Origin: Raineyella fluvialis
GTDB lineage: Bacteria; Actinomycetota; Actinomycetes; Propionibacteriales; Propionibacteriaceae
DNA length: 64,000 nucleotides
Direction: 5' to 3'
Assembly (NCBI RefSeq): GCF_009646095.1
Contig: NZ_CP045725.1
Location: forward strand, 1,922,001 to 1,986,000
Every line of letters begins with the position of its first letter. Positions within the stretch are counted from its first letter, which is position 1. The notes under the pieces are model-generated. The model worked only from the letters and a program-made list of their open reading frames with translations, was not told the DNA's origin and made no database searches. The position numbers and the translations under genes are program-made. Shown here piece after piece: positions 20,216-27,838 of this stretch.

Positions 20216-20357
20216 GTGGCCATCTTATCCGAGGGCGGTTGGGGCGCGAATCGAGCCCGTCCCCCGTGCCGGACGTCGGCGTCGACGTGTCTGCCGGACG
20301 TCGCTGCCGGGCGTAACACCGAGCGTCGGTGCCACGGCACCCGGTGCCCGCCGCACC

Positions 20358-20819
20358 TCACTCCCGCGGCCGGACCGGATGCTCGCTGAGAATGGAGATG
20401 CGGTTGTAGACGTTCATCCTGATCGCGGCCCACTGCAGGGCGGAATACTGTCCATCGGTCAGCGCCTCGCGGGCTGACGCCAGTTCAGCCTTCCGGACCT
20501 CGGGGTCGGGCAGCTCGGTCGCCGCCTCGCCGATGGTCAGCGCGGCACGCTCGACCTCGGAGAACAGCTCGTCGGCCTCCCGCCAGCTCGCCAGCACCGC
20601 GAGTTGCTGGGGAGTGAGGCCCAGCTGCAGTGCCTTGCGGCCGTGGACATCCAGGCAGTAGGCGCAGCCGTTCATCTGGGAGATACGCAGGCTCATCAAC
20701 TCGATCACGGCGGGGTGCAGGCCGGCGGCCTTCGTCGACTCGGCGATCCGGGCCGACCAGGCATTGGTGGCCGCCCAGTTCTGCGGGTCGGCCTTGTCCA
20801 GGTAGAACCTTCCAGCCAT
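20358..20819 (-). CDS. Carboxymuconolactone decarboxylase / AhpD-like family protein
   Basis: A 153-residue alkylhydroperoxidase-D-like protein. The redox signature CAYCLDVHGRKALQLG sits at about residues 52-67, after VIELMSLRISQMNG, and the rest is the all-helical CMD fold. AhpD-like members act as peroxidase adaptors through the Cys pair. ATG at 20819 with GGAGG upstream. It lies 2.5 kb from ahpC-ahpF but on the other strand, so a functional link is possible but not shown. Confidence 0.9.
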   Translation of the reverse strand: MAGRFYLDKADPQNWAATNAWSARIAESTKAAGLHPAVIELMSLRISQMNGCAYCLDVHGRKALQLGLTPQQLAVLASWREADELFSEVERAALTIGEAATELPDPEVRKAELASAREALTDGQYSALQWAAIRMNVYNRISILSEHPVRPRE

Positions 20820-21009
20820 GATCCATCCTCCGTCGGTAGTGGGCTCAGATTATCCGGCCCGTCGGACAGCGGGGACGTCCGCCGAGCCGCCGAGTCCCGA
20901 TGTGACGGAGCCGATGTCGCGGCACAACGTCCACACAGACTGGCGCAACCCCTGCCCTAACCGGCGTTCCTAACGTCGAGGCACTACTACAGGCTGCGTG
21001 AGGAGGACC

Positions 21010-22506
21010 ATGTTCGGTTTGACGGTCCGGCGGGAATTGTTCCGCCGGCGAAAGGAAACGATCATCATCGCCTTGGGGATGGCAGTGGCCACAGCGCTAC
21101 TGATCGTCCTCAGTGGTGTCTCGGCGGGCATCCGCAACGGCCAGTCGCAGGTGCTGCAGTCGTTGTACGGGGTGGGCACCGACATCACGGTGAGCCAGGT
21201 CGCCGCACCGGGCAGTGCGGCGACGCCGGGGCAGCGGTTCGACTTCAACCGTGACCAGGGCTCCACCCAGAACGGCACCACCACCCTCCAGTCCAGCCGG
21301 CTGGAGACCTCCCGGGGGAGCGCGACGCTCGATGCGGCCACCGTCGACACCGTCCGCGGCGTCAGCGGCGTGTCCGCCGCGACCGGAGTGCTCACGCTCA
21401 ATCTGATGAACTTCTCCGGGCAGCTGCCCAGCGGCGCCGCCTCGGCGACTGCCCAGCGTCCGGCGGCGACGCAGCAGGAGGGGGCTGCCGGTGGCTTCGG
21501 CGGCGGCAGCTTCGGCTTCCAGCAGACCTCCGTGTCGGGCATCGACCCGGCATCGGCCCAACTCGGCCCGCTGGCCTCGGCCACCATCACCGATGGGCGC
21601 GCCCTGGCGGCCTCCGATGGGACCGACCCGGTCGCGGTGATCAGTTCGACGTACGCCAGCACCCAGAGCCTCGGTGTCGGCAGCACCATCACCATCGGCA
21701 CCACGGCGGTCAAGGTGGTCGGGATCGCCACCTCCGGCTCCACCACCCTGTCGGACATCTACCTTCCGCTGGGCTATGCACAGACCGCGTCCGGCGAGGT
21801 CGGCAAGGTCAACGAGGTCTACGTACGCGTTACCTCGGCAGACCAGGTCGACAGCACCGCCACCGCCCTGCGCGCGGCGTTGCCCTCGGCGACCGTCTCC
21901 ACCCAGGCGGACCTCGCCTCGTCGGTGTCCGGCTCGCTGGCCTCCGCCGCCAAGCTGACCGAGGGACTCGGGCAGTGGGTGTCGGTGGCGACCCTGGTCC
22001 TGGCCTTCCTTCTCGCGATGCTCTTCACACTTTCCGGGGTGAACCGGCGTACGCGTGAACTGGGCACGCTCAAGGCGATCGGCTGGTCGAACAAGCGGGT
22101 GGTCGGCCAGATCACCGGGGAGGCCGCCGTCAGGGCGGCGATCGGCGGGCTGGTCGGTATCCCGTTGGGGGTCGGCGTCGTCGAGGTCCTCAACGCGGTC
22201 GGGATCACGCTGTCGGGCTCCGCCGGCCTCGGGCTGGGGCGCCCTGGCGGCGAGGGCGGCATGGGCGGCGTGCCCAGCGTGGCGGCCGGGGTCGCCGGTG
22301 CTGCTGCCTCCGCCGCGGGCCGGATCGGCGGGGCAGTCGGCGACAGCGCTGCCGGTGTCCAGGTGGTGCTGCACAGCCCGTTGCAGGTGAGCGTCCTGGG
22401 CCTGGGGTTGGCGGCCGCCGTGGTCGGCGGGCTGTTGGCCGGACTGGTGGGCGGATCCCGCGCGGCTCGGCTCAGCCCCGCAGTGGCCCTTCGAAGCATG
22501 GATTGA
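21010..22506 (+). CDS. MacB/FtsX-type ABC transporter permease
   Basis: About 498 residues. An N-terminal membrane helix (ETIIIALGMAVATALLIVLSG) is followed by a large extracytoplasmic MacB-PCD-like domain (about 40-310) and three C-terminal helices with FtsX character (LVLAFLLAMLFTLSGVNRRTRELGTLKAIGWS). The last contains VLGLGLAAAVVGGLLAGLVG. ATG at 21010 is chosen because AGGAGGACC precedes it. It probably moves a lipid, peptide or lipoprotein out of the membrane with the ATPase 10 bases downstream. No substrate clue. Confidence 0.9.
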   Translation: MFGLTVRRELFRRRKETIIIALGMAVATALLIVLSGVSAGIRNGQSQVLQSLYGVGTDITVSQVAAPGSAATPGQRFDFNRDQGSTQNGTTTLQSSRLETSRGSATLDAATVDTVRGVSGVSAATGVLTLNLMNFSGQLPSGAASATAQRPAATQQEGAAGGFGGGSFGFQQTSVSGIDPASAQLGPLASATITDGRALAASDGTDPVAVISSTYASTQSLGVGSTITIGTTAVKVVGIATSGSTTLSDIYLPLGYAQTASGEVGKVNEVYVRVTSADQVDSTATALRAALPSATVSTQADLASSVSGSLASAAKLTEGLGQWVSVATLVLAFLLAMLFTLSGVNRRTRELGTLKAIGWSNKRVVGQITGEAAVRAAIGGLVGIPLGVGVVEVLNAVGITLSGSAGLGLGRPGGEGGMGGVPSVAAGVAGAAASAAGRIGGAVGDSAAGVQVVLHSPLQVSVLGLGLAAAVVGGLLAGLVGGSRAARLSPAVALRSMD

Positions 22507-22516
22507 GGAGCGGACG

Positions 22517-23182
22517 ATGTATCAGTTGTCAGGGGTCAGCAAGACCTACCGGGGCAAGCGGAGCGTGATCGCGCTCAAAGACGTGGACCTGGCCATCCCC
22601 GACGGTCAGCTGGTGGCCGTGCAGGGACCCACGGGGGGTGGCAAGTCCACCCTGCTGCAGATGCTCGGCGGCCTGGATCGGCCGAGTGGCGGCCAGGTCG
22701 TGATGGCTGGCCGTGACCTGGCCGCCATGCGCGAGGGCACGCTGACCAAGGTCAGGGCCGACGAGATCGGATTCGTCTTCCAGGCGTTCAACCTCATCCC
22801 GACGCTGTCGGCACGGGAGAACGTCGAGTCGGCCCTCGTGCCGGGACGCTTGTCGGCCGGCGAGCGGCGGGAACGCGCCCAGGAAGCACTGGAGGCGGTG
22901 GGGCTCGGCAGCCGGGCGGACCACCTGCCGGGTGAGCTGTCCGGGGGCCAGCAGCAGCGGGTCGCCATCGCCCGGGCTCTGGTCAAGAAGCCGAAGGTCC
23001 TGCTCGCTGACGAGCCGACGGGCAATCTGGACGAGGCGATGCGCGACGAAATCATGGAGCTGCTGGAGTCCTACTGGCGCGACGAGAAGCTGACCATGGT
23101 GATCGTCACGCACGACTCCACCGTCGCGGCCCGGGCCCAGCGGCGCCTGCGGATCGTGGCGGGAGAGGTCTCGGACTGTTGA
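22517..23182 (+). CDS. ABC transporter ATP-binding protein, MacB/LolD type
   Basis: A 221-residue ATPase with Walker [10 protein letters not shown] (about 36-44), Q-loop [10 protein letters not shown], signature LSGGQQQR, Walker [13 protein letters not shown] and H-loop VTHD. The FQAFNL and GNLDE features are typical of MacB/LolD exporters. The usual GPSGSGKST appears as GPTGGGKST, a mild variation. It partners the permease at 21010-22506 in a two-gene operon. Confidence 0.93.
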   Translation: MYQLSGVSKTYRGKRSVIALKDVDLAIPDGQLVAVQGPTGGGKSTLLQMLGGLDRPSGGQVVMAGRDLAAMREGTLTKVRADEIGFVFQAFNLIPTLSARENVESALVPGRLSAGERRERAQEALEAVGLGSRADHLPGELSGGQQQRVAIARALVKKPKVLLADEPTGNLDEAMRDEIMELLESYWRDEKLTMVIVTHDSTVAARAQRRLRIVAGEVSDC

Positions 23183-23196
23183 TGGAGCTCCTGTTG

Positions 23197-23233
23197 ATAG
23201 ACGGAGCCTATGATTCGATCCACAACATCGATC
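23197..23233 (+). promoter_or_regulatory. Candidate OxyR operator upstream of ahpC
   Basis: ATAG (23197-23200), seven bases, CTAT (23208-23211) match the first half of the OxyR consensus ATAG-N7-CTAT-N7-ATAG-N7-CTAT. The second half is degenerate (TCCA-N7-GATC). An oxyR-like gene lies at 25646, and ahpC starts 80 bases downstream. Confidence 0.5.
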
Positions 23234-23264
23234 GAAACCGGCTATCGAAACCCTGCCAACCGAT

Positions 23265-23277
23265 ATACAGTCTGTAT
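23265..23277. promoter_or_regulatory. Perfect 6+1+6 palindrome in the ahpC leader
   Basis: ATACAG-T-CTGTAT is a perfect inverted repeat 38 bases before the ahpC ATG, in an AT-rich patch. It could be a second operator or overlap the -10 region; the binding protein is unknown. Confidence 0.4.
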
Positions 23278-23315
23278 TGCATTCGCACGCCACCTACATC
23301 GAAGGGGTTCACCCG

Positions 23316-23879
23316 ATGTCGCTCATGAACACGAAGATCCTGCCGTTCACGACGCAGGCCTACCACCAGGGCAAGTTCGTCGAGGTCTCCGAGAAGGACG
23401 TCCTCGGCAAGTGGTCGGTCTTCTTCTTCTACCCGGCCGACTTCACCTTCGTCTGCCCGACCGAGCTCGGCGACATGGCCGACCACTACGACGAGCTGCA
23501 GAAGCTGGGCGTCGAGGTTTTCTCCGTGTCCACCGACTCGCACTTCGTGCACAAGGCCTGGCACGACTCGTCGGAAGAGGTCGGCAAGATCCAGTACTTC
23601 ATGCTGGGTGACTCCAACGGCACCATCACCAACAACTTCGACAACATGCGTCCGGGTGCCGGCCAGGCCGACCGCGCGACCTTCCTGGTCGACCCCGAGG
23701 GCACCATCCAGTACATCGAGACGACCGCCGAGGGCATCGGCCGTGAGGCCGGCCAGCTGATCCGCAAGATCAAGGCCGCTCAGTACGTCGCCGCCCACCC
23801 GGGTGAGGTCTGCCCGGCCAAGTGGGAAGAGGGCGAAGCCACCCTCACCCCCGGCATCGACCTCGTCGGCAAGATCTGA
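23316..23879 (+). CDS. ahpC: Alkyl hydroperoxide reductase subunit C (peroxiredoxin)
   Basis: A 187-residue 2-Cys peroxiredoxin, the same length as enteric AhpC. It reduces H2O2, organic peroxides and peroxynitrite, recycled by AhpF. The peroxidatic Cys47 is in [15 protein letters not shown] and the resolving Cys in EVCPAKW near residue 166. ATG at 23316 gives [11 protein letters not shown], matching the family start. It is followed by a hairpin and then ahpF, with oxyR further downstream. This is the AhpF-dependent type rather than the mycobacterial AhpD-dependent type. Confidence 0.97.
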   Translation: MSLMNTKILPFTTQAYHQGKFVEVSEKDVLGKWSVFFFYPADFTFVCPTELGDMADHYDELQKLGVEVFSVSTDSHFVHKAWHDSSEEVGKIQYFMLGDSNGTITNNFDNMRPGAGQADRATFLVDPEGTIQYIETTAEGIGREAGQLIRKIKAAQYVAAHPGEVCPAKWEEGEATLTPGIDLVGKI

Positions 23880-23900
23880 TCGGCGCACCAGCCGAGTGAG

Positions 23901-23934
23901 CGGTGGGTGCCCGGTCCGTCCGGGCGCCCACCGC
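23901..23934 (+). terminator. Hairpin between ahpC and ahpF
   Basis: CGGTGGGTGCCCGG (23901-23914) can pair with CCGGGCGCCCACCG (23920-23933), a 14-bp stem with one G-U pair. It may be an attenuator letting ahpC outproduce ahpF. No clear U-tract follows (CGTTTGCC). Confidence 0.6.
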
Positions 23935-23970
23935 GTTTGCCTCAGCCCACCCCGCATCCTGGAGGACACC

Positions 23971-25551
23971 ATGCTCGACGCCACCCTCAAGACCCAGCTC
24001 AAAGAGCAGTACTTCACCAAGCTCACCGAGCCCGTCGAACTCGTCAGCTCCCTGGACGACCGTCCGAAGTCGCGGGAGATGGCCGAGCTGCTCGACGAGC
24101 TCGCCGGCCTCTCGGCCCTGGTCACCCACCGCCGGGCCGACGACGACGAGCGCCGGCCCTCCTTCGCCATCACCCGCCCGGGTAGCGACATCTCCATCCG
24201 CTTCGCCGGCATTCCGATGGGGCATGAGTTCAGCTCCCTCGTCCTGGCCCTCCTGCAGGTCGGCGGCGTCCCCGTCAAGGAGGATGCGGAGACCCTCGAA
24301 GCGGTCGCCAACCTCGAGGGTGACTTCGAGTTCGTCACCTACATGTCGCTGAGCTGTCAGAACTGCCCGACCGTCGTCCAGGCCCTGAACTCGATGGCCG
24401 TCCTCAACCCGCAGATCAAGCACACCGCCGTCGAGGGGTCACTCTTCCAGGACGAGATCGAGGAGCGCCGCATCCTCGCGGTCCCGACGATCTACCTCAA
24501 CGGCGAGGAGTGGGGCTCCGGGCGTACGGACATGAAGCAGTTCGTCGAACGCCTCGACCACCACGCCGCGTCGCGGACCGCCGAGAAGCTCAACGCCCGC
24601 GAACCGTACGACGTCCTCGTCGTCGGTGGCGGCCCGGCCGGCGCCTCCGCCGCGATCTACGCCGCTCGCAAGGGCATCCGCACCGGCATGGTCTGTGATC
24701 GGATCGGCGGCCAGGTGCTCGACACCCTGGCCATCGAGAACCATGTCTCGCAGGTCTACACCGAGGGCCCCAAGCTCGGCGCGGCCTACGCCGAACACAT
24801 GAACGCGTACGACATCGACCAGATCGCCGGAGTGCAGGCCACCCGCCTCATCCCGGGCGAGGACGGCGAGCTGCACACGGTCGAGTTCGAGGGTGGTGGC
24901 CGGCTCCAGGCGCAGAGCGTCATCCTGGCCACCGGCGCCCGCTGGCGTACGCTCGGCGTCCCTGGTGAGGCGGACTACCGCAACAAGGGCGTCTCGTTCT
25001 GCCCGCACTGTGACGGGCCCCTGTTCAAGGGCAAGCCGATCGCCGTCGTCGGCGGTGGCAACTCCGGTGTCGAGGCGGCGATCGACCTGGCCGGCGTCAC
25101 CGAGCACGTCACCGTCATCGAGTTCCTCGACCAGCTCAAGGCCGATGAGGTGCTGCTCCGCAAGTTGCACAGCCTGCCCAACACCGAGGTCGTCACGTCA
25201 GCGCGCACCACGCAGGTGGACGGCGACGGGCGCGCCATGACCTCCCTGCAGTACGAGGATCGCGAGACCGGCGAGCTGAGGACCCTCGACGTCGCCGGCG
25301 TCTTCGTCCAGATCGGTCTGCTGCCCAACACCGAGTGGCTGAAGGGATCGATCCCGCTCAGCCCGCGCGGTGAGGTCATCATCACCGAGAAGGGCGAGAC
25401 GGCCATCCCGGGCATCTACGCCGCCGGTGACTGCACCACTGTCCCGTTCAAGCAGATCGTGATCGCCGAGGGCTCCGGTGCCACCGCGGCGCTCGCCGCC
25501 TTCGAGCACATGATCCGCACCACGGCGCCGGTCCCGGCCGCCGCGCTCTGA
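23971..25551 (+). CDS. ahpF: Alkyl hydroperoxide reductase subunit F
   Basis: A 526-residue flavoprotein disulfide reductase that passes NAD(P)H electrons to AhpC. The N-terminal tandem thioredoxin-like domain carries Cys129/Cys132 in [10 protein letters not shown], the same positions as the E. coli enzyme. The FAD motif is [19 protein letters not shown], the active-site disulfide is FCPHCDGP, the NAD(P) motif is [17 protein letters not shown] and the closing FAD motif is [15 protein letters not shown] at 23971 has GGAGGACACC upstream. Confidence 0.97.
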   Translation: MLDATLKTQLKEQYFTKLTEPVELVSSLDDRPKSREMAELLDELAGLSALVTHRRADDDERRPSFAITRPGSDISIRFAGIPMGHEFSSLVLALLQVGGVPVKEDAETLEAVANLEGDFEFVTYMSLSCQNCPTVVQALNSMAVLNPQIKHTAVEGSLFQDEIEERRILAVPTIYLNGEEWGSGRTDMKQFVERLDHHAASRTAEKLNAREPYDVLVVGGGPAGASAAIYAARKGIRTGMVCDRIGGQVLDTLAIENHVSQVYTEGPKLGAAYAEHMNAYDIDQIAGVQATRLIPGEDGELHTVEFEGGGRLQAQSVILATGARWRTLGVPGEADYRNKGVSFCPHCDGPLFKGKPIAVVGGGNSGVEAAIDLAGVTEHVTVIEFLDQLKADEVLLRKLHSLPNTEVVTSARTTQVDGDGRAMTSLQYEDRETGELRTLDVAGVFVQIGLLPNTEWLKGSIPLSPRGEVIITEKGETAIPGIYAAGDCTTVPFKQIVIAEGSGATAALAAFEHMIRTTAPVPAAAL

Positions 25552-25559
25552 CACCGGGC

Positions 25560-25593
25560 CCGCCGGGGCCGCCTGACGTGGCGGCCCCGGCGG
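25560..25593 (+). terminator. Strong hairpin after ahpF
   Basis: CCGCCGGGGCCGCC-like arm (25560-25573) pairs perfectly over 14 bases with 25580-25593, loop TGACGT. There is no U-tract. It probably ends most ahpCF transcripts before oxyR. Confidence 0.65.
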
Positions 25594-25645
25594 TCCGCCG
25601 GCCGGCGAGTGGCCGTCGACCCGAGACCCCGCGGGAGGAGAACCG

Positions 25646-26560
25646 GTGAACCTGCGTGACCTGGAATATCTGGTGGCCCTGCACGAGCACCGCCACTTCG
25701 GCCGGGCCGCCGCGGCCTGTTTCGTCAGTCAGCCGACCCTGTCGACCCAGCTGCGCAAGCTGGAATCCGAACTCGGGGTCGAGCTGATCGAGCGCAGCTC
25801 CCGCAGCGTCATCTTCACCGCCGTGGGGGAGGCGGTGGTCGTCCGCGCCCGGCGGATGCTCGCGGACGCCGAGGACATCCGAGCCCTCGCCCGGCAGGCC
25901 GGCACACCCCACGCCGGCACCGTCCGGCTCGGGCTCTTCCCCACCCTCGGCCCCTACCTGCTCCCGCACGTCGTGCCCGAGTTGCACAACCGCTTCCCGG
26001 GCCTGGAGATCCTCCTGATCGAGGAGAAGACCGCCGTCCTGCTGGACGCGCTGCGCAGCGGCGCGCTGGACGCCGCCGCGGTGGCGATGCCGATCGTCGA
26101 CGAGACGCTGCACATCGAACCGCTCTTCCGTGAGGACTTCGTCTTCGCGGCACCCGTCGGCGACACGATCGCCGAGGGTGACGGCCCGCTGAGCCCCGAT
26201 GCTCTGGCGGGTGAGGACCTGTTGCTGCTGACCGAGGGGCACTGTCTGCGGGACCAGGCCCTTGAGATCTGCTCCGAGACCGGCGCGGTCGAGCACGTGG
26301 GCTTCCGGGCCACCAGTCTGGAGACCCTCCGGCACATGGTCGCCGCAGGGGTCGGCGCGACGCTGCTGCCCGAACTGGCGGTGGCGCCCCCGGTCACGCC
26401 CAATCCTGGGATCCTGCTGCGACGCTTCCGCGAGCCGGCTCCCCACCGCGACATCGTGCTGTTGTGGCGGCGCACCAGTGTCTTCCGCGATCTGTTGCCG
26501 GAGATCGCAGAGGTGCTGCGCAACGTCCCCGGTGGGCTGGTGCATCCGCTGGCGGCCTGA
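25646..26560 (+). CDS. oxyR: OxyR, LysR-family peroxide sensor
   Basis: A 304-residue LysR regulator. The N-terminal helix-turn-helix is MNLRDLEYLVALHEHRHFGR and AACFVSQPTLSTQLRKLE. The C-terminal sensor domain contains EGHCLRDQALEICSETG, reproducing the reactive cysteine pair of OxyR (C-x8-C, preceded by Gly-His). GTG start at 25646 with GGGAGGAG upstream. It lies downstream of and co-oriented with ahpC-ahpF, which it likely activates on peroxide oxidation. Confidence 0.95.
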   Translation: MNLRDLEYLVALHEHRHFGRAAAACFVSQPTLSTQLRKLESELGVELIERSSRSVIFTAVGEAVVVRARRMLADAEDIRALARQAGTPHAGTVRLGLFPTLGPYLLPHVVPELHNRFPGLEILLIEEKTAVLLDALRSGALDAAAVAMPIVDETLHIEPLFREDFVFAAPVGDTIAEGDGPLSPDALAGEDLLLLTEGHCLRDQALEICSETGAVEHVGFRATSLETLRHMVAAGVGATLLPELAVAPPVTPNPGILLRRFREPAPHRDIVLLWRRTSVFRDLLPEIAEVLRNVPGGLVHPLAA

Positions 26561-26567
26561 GCCGACG

Positions 26568-26627
26568 ACAGCCGCGGATCTCGAGGCCTCGGAGCTGGCT
26601 GCTCCAGGGTTCGAGATCCGCGGCTGT
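26568..26627. terminator. 17-bp perfect inverted repeat after oxyR
   Basis: ACAGCCGCGGATCTCGA (26568-26584) is exactly complementary to 26611-26627, with a 26-base loop. It sits between convergent oxyR and the membrane protein gene at 26720, so a bidirectional terminator is likely. Confidence 0.65.
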
Positions 26628-26719
26628 GTTCGTGCTGGTGTTTCGTGCTGGTGGTCGTCCTGGTGATCCCGGGACGGCCTTCGGAAGTTCGACTACTCCC
26701 GTCGTGCCGGGGCTGCGGG

Positions 26720-27256
26720 TCAGGCGGCGGCCGACTTGCGCAGCGGGCCCCAGCCGAGCACGCCGAGGATGACGGCGACGACGATCAGGGCGATGCCGGC
26801 GTACAGAGCGATCGAGCCGATGAGCCACCAGGCGTACGCGGTCAGCAGGGCGGTGCGCAGCATGTCACCCATGAAGAGCGACTGGCGCAGGTCACCGAGC
26901 TTCTGGACCTGGGCCTTGTCGGCGTTCGTGTCCTTGGACAGCGTCATGAACTGACCGGAGATCTCGTTGTAGGTCTTGCCACCGCTCGAGGCGTTCATGT
27001 GCTCGAGGATGTAGTGGTTGGCGTACGCCTGGGCCTTGGGGCCGTTGTCGAGCGGGGTGCCCGCGTACTTGGTGAGGGCGGCCTTCATGGCGTCGTTGGT
27101 GAGGGCTGGCCCGGCAGGCATGGTGATGCGTTCCTGGGACAGCTGATCCTTGACGTAACCATGGGCCCAGCTGCCGCCGATGATGGCCACGGCTCCCACG
27201 AGTACAAGGACGATGGCTGCGACGCGGCTGAGGACACCGTATGTGGTGCGTTCCAT
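26720..27256 (-). CDS. Two-helix membrane protein of unknown function
   Basis: A 178-residue protein: a first membrane helix near the N-terminus (VAAIVLVLVGAVAIIGGSW), an extracytoplasmic domain of about 100 residues (VKDQLSQERITMPAG through FMTLSKDTNADKAQ), and two closely spaced C-terminal hydrophobic stretches (AWWLIGSIALYAGIALIVVA). ATG at 27256 is chosen for its GAGGGA site; an ATG at 27280 is also in frame. Actinobacteria have many such uncharacterised proteins. No catalytic motif seen. Confidence 0.75.
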   Translation of the reverse strand: MERTTYGVLSRVAAIVLVLVGAVAIIGGSWAHGYVKDQLSQERITMPAGPALTNDAMKAALTKYAGTPLDNGPKAQAYANHYILEHMNASSGGKTYNEISGQFMTLSKDTNADKAQVQKLGDLRQSLFMGDMLRTALLTAYAWWLIGSIALYAGIALIVVAVILGVLGWGPLRKSAAA

Positions 27257-27838
27257 GATCTGTTCCCTCTTCCTCTCCATTGGTTTGGGGGATACGAGTG
27301 AAAAGTACACCACCGGGGGTCGTAGTACGACGTTGCGTAGGAGAGGATCCGGCTGTGTATTGGAAGGTAAGGCTTTCCTGTGAGGCCTACAGGGCGGAAC
27401 CGCGTCGTTCTGCGGTGTGAGGGCTACCCCTGGAGGGTATTCACAGCTCATACTGAGTGATTCACGTCACGCTCTCAGATTGGAGCGCGCGTGGGATGGG
27501 TCACAGGGCGCTGGTATTCCACCGTAAACCGGATCCTGTGGATGCCCGGCCAGCTCGTCGCGGACCGAGGCCACCACGACGCAATGGGGTGCCCAGGGGC
27601 TGCTGCGGATGGTGCGCATGGGGGCGGCGTGAGCCCTCGCGGACGGTATGGGGGCGGCGTGAGCCCTCGCGGACGGTATGGGGGCGGCGTGAGCCCTCGC
27701 GGACACTCCAGTTTCTCGCTGCCGTTGTGAGGTCCGCGAGTTCCTTGAGTATCCGCGAGGTGGCGGCTGGAGGCTGGATCATCCGCGGGCCTGGGGGTGG
27801 GGGCATCGGATCATCCGCGGGGCCGCGGGAGCCCCCGC
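27257..27838. other. Gene-free 582-bp interval with a 30-bp tandem repeat
   Basis: No reading frame here is convincing. The left half is moderately AT-rich and probably holds the promoter of the membrane protein. The right half contains the tandem repeat at 27618-27706 and the 3' flank of the PBP1A gene. Confidence 0.6.
27618..27706. repeat. Three tandem copies of a 30-bp unit
   Basis: Units begin ATGGGGGCGGCGTGAGCCCT at 27618, 27648 and 27678. The first two are identical over 30 bases and the third diverges after GCGGACA. The period is a multiple of three (GVSPRGRYG if translated), but no gene start or family supports coding. Confidence 0.8.

Noticed and set aside
18692-20389. 565-residue plus-strand frame across the FAD oxidase and Mn exporter
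   Set aside because: Antisense to two recognisable genes and without any domain.
27618-27706. CRISPR array
   Set aside because: Units are contiguous with no unique spacers, and no cas genes are in the window.
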